Positions 1 through 5,111 of a DNA stretch of 5,963 nucleotides are shown here, piece by piece (position 1 is the first letter of the stretch; every line of letters begins with the position of its first letter). The notes under the pieces were generated by a model. That model worked only from the letters and a program-made list of their open reading frames with translations. It had not been told where the DNA came from and did not search any database. The DNA is from Mariprofundaceae bacterium (GTDB lineage Bacteria > Pseudomonadota > Zetaproteobacteria > Mariprofundales > Mariprofundaceae). The position numbers and the translations under genes were made by a program. The stretch lies in NCBI GenBank assembly GCA_030950865.1, contig JAUZQR010000371.1:1-5963 (forward strand), read 5' to 3'.

Positions 1-976
1 TATTGAACACAGCAATGTCATAAGTTCCATCAAAGCGCCATGTACCCTCTTCATCAGCAGCAGCCAAGAAGACAACCACATCAGCCACATCAGCAGCTTC
101 TTTGGCTCTGCGAACACCTTCCTGCTCAATCGTATCCGTGCTTTCTCGCATACCCGCTGTATCAATCAAACGCACAGGAATACCATGAATTTCAAAGTCC
201 ACTTCCAATACATCACGCGTCGTACCAGCAATATCACTGACAATGGCACGCTCACGTCCAGACAATAGGTTTAACAAACTCGATTTTCCAACATTGGGGG
301 CACCAACAATCGCAATCGACGCACCTGAAAACAGTCGCTCACCAAAGGATGCTGATGCCAACAGTGACTGCATAGGCACACTTAAATCACGTTTTAATTG
401 ATCACATAACTGGCTTAAAAATAATTCGGGTATCTCTTCTTCAGGAAAATCCAAACACGCCTCAACATGCGCAACAATGCCTGTTAAAGCATGCATTAAA
501 GACTCTATCTTTTGACCAAACATACCCGCCAAATGCTTCTGTGCTTGTTTACCAGCCCGCTCCGTTGCGGCATCAATGCATGCCACCACTGCCTCTGCTT
601 GGGATAGATCCATACAACCATTTTCAACAGCCCTACGGGTAAATTCACCTGGCTCTGCGGGCACACAGCCTAAATCAATACAACGGCGTAGCAGTGCATG
701 TAAAAGGACAGGACTACCATGCCCTTGTAACTCCACCACGTCCTCACCTGTATAAGAAGCCGGTCCTGGAAAATACAATACTAGACCCGAATCAATGACT
801 TCATCATCCGTGTCTTTCCACATGCAAAGTTGAGGGTAACGGGGCTTGAATACTTCCTTATGCGATAAAGACTTTGCAACAGGCAAAGCCTGACTTCCCG
901 ATAGGCGTATAATGCCTATACCACCACGTCCCATGGGTGTTGCGATTGCAGCGATGGTCGTGGTGGTAGCGTTCAT
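1..976 (-). CDS. mnmE: tRNA uridine-5-carboxymethylaminomethyl modification GTPase MnmE (N-terminal 325 residues, cut by window edge)
   Basis: MnmE (TrmE) is a GTPase that works with MnmG to modify the wobble uridine (U34) of certain tRNAs in the cytoplasm. The frame is open from an ATG at 976 to the left edge, giving 325 of roughly 450 expected residues. The N-terminal folate-binding domain opens with the typical IAAIATPMGRGG pattern (residues 8-19). GEDVVELQGHG (77-87) and FTRRAVENG (112-120) are family hallmarks, followed by the helical domain. The G domain shows G1 GAPNVGKS (225-232), with the Asn228 expected for potassium binding, G2 DIAGTTRD (248-255) and G3 DTAG (272-275). Glu284 sits where the catalytic Glu282 of E. 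coli lies. The window stops at VFN, so the next codons should complete the G4 NKxD motif. The start is 11 bp after the yidC stop and has no clear Shine-Dalgarno sequence, which suggests coupling to yidC. It is the last visible gene of the rpmH operon. Confidence 0.96.
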   Translation of the reverse strand, partial: MNATTTTIAAIATPMGRGGIGIIRLSGSQALPVAKSLSHKEVFKPRYPQLCMWKDTDDEVIDSGLVLYFPGPASYTGEDVVELQGHGSPVLLHALLRRCIDLGCVPAEPGEFTRRAVENGCMDLSQAEAVVACIDAATERAGKQAQKHLAGMFGQKIESLMHALTGIVAHVEACLDFPEEEIPELFLSQLCDQLKRDLSVPMQSLLASASFGERLFSGASIAIVGAPNVGKSSLLNLLSGRERAIVSDIAGTTRDVLEVDFEIHGIPVRLIDTAGMRESTDTIEQEGVRRAKEAADVADVVVFLAAADEEGTWRFDGTYDIAVFN

Positions 977-987
977 AAAAGGGCGTA

Positions 988-2568
988 TTAGATAGCGTTA
1001 AGCTTTTTCATCACATACCACTGCTGTGCAATCGCCAATGTATTATTCACAACCCAGTATAATACCAAACCAGATGGGAAGAATAAAAACATAATGGTGA
1101 ATACTGGTGGTAAGAACTGCATGATTTTTGCTTGCATAGGATCAGCAGGTTGTGGGTTCAATTTCTGTTGAATAAACATGGATATACCCATAACAACAGG
1201 CAAAATGAAATACGGGTCCTGCACAGATAAATCTTGTAACCAGCCAATAAAAGGTGCTTGGCGCATTTCAATCGACATCAAAAGAACTTTATATAAGGCA
1301 AAAAATACAGGTATTTGAATCAAAATCGGTAAACATCCACCCATAGGGTTCACTTTATTCTTTTTATAAAGCTTCATCATTTCCTGACCCATCTTCTGAC
1401 GGTCTTCACCATATAATTCTTTCAGCCTAGCCATTTCAGGCTGAATTTTACGCATGCCCGCCATGGATGAATAAGCTTTGTGTGTTGGATAAAAGAAAAT
1501 GATTTTAATCACAACCACAAGCAAAATAATACACCAGCCGAAGTTCTGAACATATTGAAACATCCACATCATGAACTTATGCATCGGTTTGGCGATAAAA
1601 GAAAACACGCCAAAATCAACCGAACGTTCCAAACCAACACCCAGGGTTTTCATTAGCGGAATAGATTTAGGTCCCATATAAATATCCGATGCAAACACAG
1701 CATCTTCTCTATCTAAAACACCATCATCCAATACACCCGCCTGATAAGAGCGACCATCACCCTTATAATAATAACGATAATCATGATCCTTTTGGCTAAT
1801 CAGTGCGGTAATAAAATACCTATCCATCATGCCTGTCCAACCACCAATCGCAGCCAATTTTACAGGTGTTTCATCCAAATCATCATAACTTGGCTCTTTT
1901 AACTCGCCATTAAGCAAGCCTGTTGGCCCCATATGTTCATAAAAGGTATCTTTGGTTTTATCAGGGTTTCGCTCCACCACTTGGCGGAACATTTTCATGC
2001 CACCACCATTTAAGATCCTATCCTCAACATGGATAATATATGTGCCTGTTGCAAGACTTAAAGAACGCTGCCAAGTTTTACCATTGTCCAAAGTAGCTTG
2101 AAAAATTTTAGTTTGAGCGTTCGCTGTAGAAGGTGAAGAAACTTGCTTAAACGGTGTTGCACGCTTGTGACCCAGTATACCAGCATTTACATAAACATTG
2201 TGACCTTCGCCTGTATGTAAAACACTTACATGTTTGGTATCAGGTTCAGTTGTCTCATTGTAAGCTAATAACTCACCCTCTGTAATCCAGCCTCTATCAT
2301 CCATGCCTACACGAATCATATCGTTGCCCATGTAAAACGTTTTTAACGCATTCGCTTCAACACTGGATACTTGCTCAATGGATTTAACATCCATATCAAC
2401 AGGTCTTAATTCAGGAGCCAGTCTGTTATCTTCAACTATCTGCTGAGGACTTTCAGATATTACTTTGGATTCAACTACCTCTGACTCAGACTGTGGGAAA
2501 ATAACTCCCCAACCGAGTAAAATCGCAATCGATAATGCGAAAGCCAATAGCATATTACGCTGTTCCAT
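988..2568 (-). CDS. yidC: Membrane protein insertase YidC (Oxa1/Alb3 family), 526 aa
   Basis: YidC inserts and folds inner-membrane proteins, alone or with SecYEG. The protein has the Gram-negative architecture: an N-terminal membrane anchor (about residues 5-25, starting MEQRNMLLAF), a large periplasmic beta-rich domain (about 30-320), and the conserved C-terminal insertase core. Hydrophobic segments of the core lie near 343-360, 413-432, 452-468 and 483-515. Family signatures include KVNPMGGCLPILIQIP (405-420), RQAPF (436-440), DPYFILP (451-457) and FPSGLVLYW (497-505). The cytoplasmic segment between the first two core helices (about 361-405) is charged and helical, as expected. The basic residue of the hydrophilic groove, Arg366 in E. 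coli, appears to be Lys355 here. The length is normal for proteobacteria, though the C-terminal tail is short. GGAG at 2574-2577 lies 5 nt before the ATG and abuts the yidD stop codon 9 bp upstream, so yidC is in the same operon. Confidence 0.98.
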   Translation of the reverse strand: MEQRNMLLAFALSIAILLGWGVIFPQSESEVVESKVISESPQQIVEDNRLAPELRPVDMDVKSIEQVSSVEANALKTFYMGNDMIRVGMDDRGWITEGELLAYNETTEPDTKHVSVLHTGEGHNVYVNAGILGHKRATPFKQVSSPSTANAQTKIFQATLDNGKTWQRSLSLATGTYIIHVEDRILNGGGMKMFRQVVERNPDKTKDTFYEHMGPTGLLNGELKEPSYDDLDETPVKLAAIGGWTGMMDRYFITALISQKDHDYRYYYKGDGRSYQAGVLDDGVLDREDAVFASDIYMGPKSIPLMKTLGVGLERSVDFGVFSFIAKPMHKFMMWMFQYVQNFGWCIILLVVVIKIIFFYPTHKAYSSMAGMRKIQPEMARLKELYGEDRQKMGQEMMKLYKKNKVNPMGGCLPILIQIPVFFALYKVLLMSIEMRQAPFIGWLQDLSVQDPYFILPVVMGISMFIQQKLNPQPADPMQAKIMQFLPPVFTIMFLFFPSGLVLYWVVNNTLAIAQQWYVMKKLNAI

Positions 2569-2577
2569 GGGAACTCC

Positions 2578-2811
2578 TTACTTGTTAGAAACTTTAAGAA
2601 AATCTGGCACAGGATCATAACACCCTTTTACCATAGGGCGACAACGGCATAAGCGTTTCAACCCTAAAAAACCACCCCGAAATGCGCCATGTTTTTCCAC
2701 AGCTTCAATCATATAAGATGAACAAGTAGGTGTATAAATGCAGCGGTCTGCCAAAAATGGAGAGATGCAATAACGATAAACATAAACAGGGAAAAGAAAT
2801 ATATGTTTCAT
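2578..2811 (-). CDS. yidD: Membrane protein insertion efficiency factor YidD, 77 aa
   Basis: YidD is a small, inner-face membrane-associated protein that assists YidC/Sec-dependent insertion; its exact mechanism is not settled. The sequence matches the family over nearly its whole length. It has an amphipathic N-terminus with YRYCISPFL (12-20), the cysteine-containing core RCIYTPTCSSY (23-33), EAVEKHGAFRG (37-46), LKRLCRCRP (51-59) and the C-terminal YDPVPD (65-70). Cysteines are at 15, 24, 30, 55, 57 and 64. The usual GGYDPVP is GCYDPVP here. Its ATG overlaps the rnpA TGA in an ATGA arrangement (2808-2811), and no Shine-Dalgarno sequence precedes it. Translation is therefore probably coupled to rnpA. 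The position between rnpA and yidC is the standard one for this gene. Confidence 0.96.
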   Translation of the reverse strand: MKHIFLFPVYVYRYCISPFLADRCIYTPTCSSYMIEAVEKHGAFRGGFLGLKRLCRCRPMVKGCYDPVPDFLKVSNK

Positions 2812-3158
2812 GATAGTGGTAAAGGATTCTTTTGCATAAGTTTGGTCAATAATGCTAAAGCATTCTCCTGAATATCAAACTCTTTACGAAAGTTTACCAT
2901 TGGAATAATCAAAATATCCAGCCCAGAAACTTTGGCGATATGGCAACGAAAGACCTCACGCCAATGACGCTTAAACTGCTGACGTTGTACAGCATTACCA
3001 TACTTTCTCGATACCGCAAATCCAATACGCCCATAATTTAAGTCGTTTTTTCTATAAATACAGCGAAAATCACAACAAGAAAAACGCCGTCCCTTCTTCA
3101 TGCCTGCAAAATCTTGCTTGGAACGAAGTCGGTAATTAGAAGAAAACTTCTGATTCAG
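2808..3158 (-). CDS. rnpA: Ribonuclease P protein component (C5 protein), 116 aa from an inferred CTG start
   Basis: RnpA is the protein subunit that helps RNase P RNA bind and cut the 5' leader of pre-tRNAs. The first ATG of the frame is at 3101 and gives only 97 aa. The codons upstream, from 3158 to 3102, encode [19 protein letters not shown]. This is the conserved RnpA N-terminus (F....RL....DF) that forms part of the substrate-binding cleft. The frame has a stop at 3171-3173, and the only plausible initiator between them is CTG at 3156-3158. This start gives 116 aa, the usual family size, and the CTG overlaps the rpmH stop as CTGA. I infer initiation there, coupled to rpmH; the ATG at 3101 is the fallback. 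The core [15 protein letters not shown] is typical. The RNR motif (RNRxKR) reads RQQFKR (residues 59-64), losing the usual Asn and second Arg. The stop overlaps the yidD ATG. Confidence 0.93.
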   Translation of the reverse strand: MNQKFSSNYRLRSKQDFAGMKKGRRFSCCDFRCIYRKNDLNYGRIGFAVSRKYGNAVQRQQFKRHWREVFRCHIAKVSGLDILIIPMVNFRKEFDIQENALALLTKLMQKNPLPLS

Positions 3159-3289
3159 GTAGAAAGGCGCTTACGGCCTTTGGCACGGCGACGGTTAATC
3201 AAAGCACGACCTGAACGGGTTGCCATGCGGGCACGAAAACCGTGGGTACGGGCGCGTTTGATGCGACTTGGTTTATATGTAAAGCTCAT
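3155..3289 (-). CDS. rpmH: 50S ribosomal protein L34, 44 aa
   Basis: L34 is a small, very basic protein of the large ribosomal subunit. The frame encodes 44 residues, the standard length, with the unmistakable core [15 protein letters not shown] (residues 14-28) and C-terminal [12 protein letters not shown] (33-44). The N-terminus [12 protein letters not shown] differs slightly from the more common MKRTFQPS form but keeps the family pattern. AGGAG at 3296-3300 lies 6 nt upstream of the ATG and is the strongest ribosome binding site of the minus-strand operon. rpmH is the first gene of the operon, divergent from dnaA, and its stop codon (3155-3157) overlaps the inferred CTG start of rnpA. Confidence 0.98.
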   Translation of the reverse strand: MSFTYKPSRIKRARTHGFRARMATRSGRALINRRRAKGRKRLST

Positions 3290-3295
3290 AGTGTT

Positions 3296-3300
3296 CTCCT
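3296..3300 (-). promoter_or_regulatory. Ribosome binding site of rpmH
   Basis: AGGAG on the minus strand, 6 nt before the ATG at 3289. It stands out because rnpA, yidD and mnmE in the same operon have no comparable site. Confidence 0.85.
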
Positions 3301-3313
3301 GCAATCATAAAAA

Positions 3314-3350
3314 AGGGCGCGAATAGTAAAATTTAGGGCGTTGATGTCAA
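3314..3350 (-). promoter_or_regulatory. Predicted sigma70 promoter of the rpmH operon with GC-rich discriminator
   Basis: Read on the minus strand, a perfect -35 hexamer TTGACA (3345-3350) is followed after 16 nt by TACTAT (3323-3328), a 4/6 match to the -10 consensus. The bases just downstream are GC-rich (TCGCGCCC, 3315-3322). That is the kind of discriminator found at growth-rate and ppGpp-controlled ribosomal promoters. Transcription would start near 3315, leaving a leader of about 25 nt before rpmH. Growth-rate control is inference. Confidence 0.7.
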
Positions 3351-3387
3351 TATAAAACATTGATTTTGATTATTCCCCCATCTTATT

Positions 3388-3405
3388 CTTATTCTTTATA
3401 ATAAG
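3388..3405. repeat. Inverted repeat CTTATT-N6-AATAAG overlapping the likely dnaA -10 box
   Basis: Perfect 6-bp arms (3388-3393 and 3400-3405) flank CTTTAT. The left arm also belongs to a short tandem run of TTATTC-like units (about 3383-3395). The repeat covers the TATAAT at 3397-3402, so it could be an operator. It could equally be chance in AT-rich DNA. Confidence 0.4.
3397..3402 (+). promoter_or_regulatory. Candidate -10 element of the dnaA promoter
   Basis: A perfect TATAAT lies 67 bp before the preferred dnaA start. No good -35 is found at normal spacing; the region 17 nt upstream is C-rich (TTCCCCC), and the nearest TTGATT (3366-3371) is too far away. Transcription would start near 3409. 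I see no good DnaA box between rpmH and dnaA, so classical autorepression at this promoter is not supported. Confidence 0.4.
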
Positions 3406-3469
3406 AAGCGAAGCAGCTCTAAAAAACTCCAATATGGATATAGTGGCTTTCACATGTATGATTCTGACG

Positions 3470-4792
3470 ATGAATAACCCTACATGGACAAGCCAGTGGC
3501 AAGATGTCATCAATCAATTACAAGACCAGCTTCCAAGCCAAAAGTTTGATGCTTGGATTCACCCTCTTGAAGCTAGAAAGGTTGATGATGGTGTTTTTAT
3601 AGCCTGTGCAAGCAACTTTTTTATCAACGGTTTAAAGGCCGATTGCGGCTCAATATTTGAAGCCTGTGTCCATGATGTGTTTGGTCAAGATATAAAGATT
3701 CATTATGAAATTGGCGCCCCACAAACGAAAAAAGTAGATAAAACGGCTGATAAAAAAGCCCTTGCCTCAAAAGTTGATGGTAATATTGACCCGCGTTTTA
3801 CATTTAAGAATTTTATTGTCGGTTCCAGCAATGAATTTGCCTTTGCAGCCTGCCAAGCTGTGGCTGAAAAGCCTGGTGAAAGTTATAATCCTCTTTATTT
3901 ACATGGCGGTGTAGGTCTTGGAAAGACACATCTTATTCATGCAATATCCAACCAATTATCACAAAAAAACAATATTAAAATAGCTTACAGAACAGGCGAG
4001 CGTTTTACCAATGAACTCATCAAAGCGATTGGTAGCCGATCAACTGACCAGTTTCGTGAACATTACCGCAAGGTTGATGTATTAATTATTGATGATGTGC
4101 AATTTATTGCAGGTAAAACCAGTACCCAAGAAGAATTCTTTCATACCTTTAACGCGCTTCATGAAGTCCATAAACAAATTATCCTTGTATCTGATCGTAA
4201 TCCGCATGATATGAGTCATTTGGAAGAGCGTTTACGCTCTCGTTTCAATTCAGGCTTGGTTGCAGATATTCAACCACCTAATTTAGAGACGCGTTTGGCA
4301 ATTTTGGCAAGTAAAACAGATTTGGCAGGTATCACATTAGACAAAGATGTTTCTTATTTATTGGCATCACGCATCACCAACAATGTTAGGGAACTTGAAG
4401 GCGCACTTACCCGTCTTACAGCGTTTTCACATTTTACAAAAAAATCCATTGATATGGATATGGCTAAAAATGTTCTACGCGAACAACTACATGTTGTTGT
4501 TCGTAGTATAACTATTGAAGATATTCAAAAGAAAATAGCAGACTATTATGGCATTGCCCCCAAAGAGATGAAATCCAACAAACGCAGCCGCAACATTGCC
4601 TTTCCTAGACAGGTTGCGATGTATATAAGTAAAGAATTAACCCAGTCATCCTTGCCTGAAATCGGTTCTTCTTTTGGTGGCAGGGATCATACAACAGTAT
4701 TGTATGCCCATAGAAAAATAGATGCACAACGCCAAGAGGATCGTGCATTTGACGATGAAATATCACACCTATTAAACACCTTACGTGGCTAA
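3470..4792 (+). CDS. dnaA: Chromosomal replication initiator protein DnaA, about 440 aa
   Basis: DnaA is the AAA+ ATPase that binds 9-bp DnaA boxes at oriC, opens the duplex and helps load the helicase. Domain I (about 1-80, including W8 and W29) is followed by a short lysine-rich linker (about 85-107). The AAA+ domain III carries Walker A GGVGLGKT (146-153), Walker B LIIDD (205-209), a sensor I region at SDR (241-243), an arginine-finger motif RLRSRF with Arg258, and sensor II NNVRELEGA with Arg307. The DNA-binding domain IV has KRSRNIAFPRQ and the signature GGRDHTTVL (403-411), consistent with recognition of TTATCCACA-type boxes. Frame-wise starts exist at ATG 3434, 3458 and 3470, none with a clear Shine-Dalgarno sequence. 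I prefer 3470 because family members usually have few residues before the first tryptophan; starting at 3434 adds 12. It diverges from rpmH, with the putative oriC and dnaN downstream. Confidence 0.97.
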   Translation: MNNPTWTSQWQDVINQLQDQLPSQKFDAWIHPLEARKVDDGVFIACASNFFINGLKADCGSIFEACVHDVFGQDIKIHYEIGAPQTKKVDKTADKKALASKVDGNIDPRFTFKNFIVGSSNEFAFAACQAVAEKPGESYNPLYLHGGVGLGKTHLIHAISNQLSQKNNIKIAYRTGERFTNELIKAIGSRSTDQFREHYRKVDVLIIDDVQFIAGKTSTQEEFFHTFNALHEVHKQIILVSDRNPHDMSHLEERLRSRFNSGLVADIQPPNLETRLAILASKTDLAGITLDKDVSYLLASRITNNVRELEGALTRLTAFSHFTKKSIDMDMAKNVLREQLHVVVRSITIEDIQKKIADYYGIAPKEMKSNKRSRNIAFPRQVAMYISKELTQSSLPEIGSSFGGRDHTTVLYAHRKIDAQRQEDRAFDDEISHLLNTLRG

Positions 4793-4861
4793 AAAATAAT
4801 AAATCATGGTTATAGGGTGAAATTACATGCGTATTGCTTATCATACGGGATTATAGAGGGT

Positions 4862-4870
4862 TGTGAATAT
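4862..4870 (-). promoter_or_regulatory. Degenerate DnaA box
   Basis: TGTGAATAT on the plus strand is ATATTCACA on the minus strand, one mismatch from TTATNCACA. It contains most of the palindrome GAATATTC (4865-4872). It is supported mainly by its place among other boxes. Confidence 0.4.
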
Positions 4871-4895
4871 TCTTTGGTAAACAGGATGGGTAAGA

Positions 4896-4904
4896 TGTGG
4901 ATTG
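4896..4904 (-). promoter_or_regulatory. Weak DnaA box
   Basis: TGTGGATTG reads CAATCCACA on the minus strand. The TCCACA core is intact but the first two bases differ from TTATCCACA. Low-affinity site at best. Confidence 0.3.
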
Positions 4905-4920
4905 TTTGGGAGTAAGTGTG

Positions 4921-4944
4921 ATGTATATAGATAAAGATATACAT
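4921..4944. repeat. Perfect 8-bp inverted repeat in the putative oriC
   Basis: ATGTATAT (4921-4928) and ATATACAT (4937-4944) are exact reverse complements separated by AGATAAAG. It lies 8 bp upstream of the TTATACACA box. It has no following T run and an AT-only stem apart from one G-C pair, so it is not a convincing terminator. It could be a protein-binding site or an easily melted or extruded element. Confidence 0.6.
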
Positions 4945-4952
4945 ACGAGGTT

Positions 4953-4961
4953 TTATACACA
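4953..4961 (+). promoter_or_regulatory. DnaA box TTATACACA
   Basis: Matches the consensus TTATNCACA at every fixed position. A near match, TCATTCACA, begins 11 bp further on. Confidence 0.7.
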
Positions 4962-4963
4962 TT

Positions 4964-4972
4964 TCATTCACA
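4964..4972 (+). promoter_or_regulatory. Degenerate DnaA box TCATTCACA
   Basis: One mismatch (second base) from TTATNCACA. It has the same orientation as the box at 4953-4961 and starts 11 bp from it, close to one helical turn. Confidence 0.4.
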
Positions 4973-5038
4973 CTATTTACTGAAATGATTAAGTGATAAA
5001 AAGCAACCTAACTATTTGAAACACCAATGAATTTAGAG

Positions 5039-5047
5039 TTATCCAGT
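5039..5047 (+). promoter_or_regulatory. Weak DnaA box TTATCCAGT in tandem with the perfect box
   Basis: It shares TTATCCA with the perfect site and differs in the last two bases. Its final T is the first T of the perfect box, so the two sites overlap by one base in direct orientation. Confidence 0.5.
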
Positions 5048-5055
5048 TATCCACA
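5047..5055 (+). promoter_or_regulatory. Perfect DnaA box TTATCCACA
   Basis: Exact match to the high-affinity consensus. It is the box nearest the AT-rich tract and the DnaA-trio-like run, so it probably anchors DnaA assembly for origin opening. Confidence 0.85.
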
Positions 5056-5056
5056 G

Positions 5057-5074
5057 CTATTACTACGATGACTA
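5057..5074. promoter_or_regulatory. DnaA-trio-like repeats next to the perfect DnaA box
   Basis: One base after the perfect box the plus strand reads CTA TTA CTA, then CGA TGA CTA. The complementary strand, read 3' to 5', is GAT AAT GAT GCT ACT GAT. The first three and the sixth fit the known DnaA-trio pattern 3'-(G/A)A(T/A)-5', on which DnaA extends along single-stranded DNA. Two interrupting trinucleotides do not fit. The GC-rich spacer seen in well-studied examples is nearly absent. Confidence 0.5.
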
Positions 5075-5103
5075 TATTTTTTGTAATTAAGTATTTATAA
5101 AGG
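5072..5103. other. AT-rich tract, candidate DNA unwinding element
   Basis: The segment from CTATATTTTTTG through GTATTTATAAAGG is almost entirely A/T. It directly follows the trio-like run and ends at the dnaN ribosome binding site. This is the expected place for initial strand opening; the role is inferred from composition and position. Confidence 0.5.
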
Positions 5104-5105
5104 AG
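5101..5105 (+). promoter_or_regulatory. Ribosome binding site of dnaN
   Basis: AGGAG, preceded by A, lies 6 nt before the ATG at 5112. It is strong, in contrast to dnaA, which has no visible site. Confidence 0.85.
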
Positions 5106-5111
5106 TAAAGC

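Larger units (their letters stand above)
4793..5111. other. oriC: Putative origin of chromosomal replication (oriC) between dnaA and dnaN
   Basis: This 319-bp stretch has no credible gene. It holds a perfect DnaA box and a second consensus-type box, several near matches, an inverted repeat, a DnaA-trio-like run and an AT-rich tract. The dnaA-dnaN interval is a very common oriC location. An AT-rich segment also follows the dnaA stop (4791-4804). No GATC occurs in it, so Dam/SeqA control of the E. coli type is unlikely. No clear terminator for dnaA and no convincing separate dnaN promoter was found. Confidence 0.75.

Noticed and set aside
40..240. Plus-strand open frame of 66 codons
   Set aside because: It lies antisense to the well-conserved G domain of mnmE, has a low-complexity Gln/His/Pro composition and no ribosome binding site.
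2693..2701. DnaA-box-like TTTTCCACA
   Set aside because: It fits a relaxed consensus but lies inside yidD coding sequence, isolated from other boxes; probably chance.
3114..3326. Plus-strand open frame of 70 codons, rich in Arg and Leu
   Set aside because: It is the antisense shadow of rpmH and the rnpA start; its arginine-rich composition comes from the rpmH codons.
3366..3402. TTGATT and TATAAT as a complete dnaA promoter
   Set aside because: Their spacing is 25 nt, too long for a normal sigma70 promoter, so only the -10 is reported.
4605..4844. Minus-strand open frame of 79 codons over the dnaA end
   Set aside because: It is opposite the DNA-binding domain of dnaA, has no recognisable protein features and extends into the putative origin.
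4902..4928. Possible dnaN promoter (TTGTTT, 16-17 nt, TATATA)
   Set aside because: The -35 matches only three of six bases, and the -10-like part is the arm of the inverted repeat; too weak to call.
4921..4944. Inverted repeat as a rho-independent terminator for dnaA
   Set aside because: The stem is nearly all A-T and no T run follows it; it is also about 130 bp past the dnaA stop.
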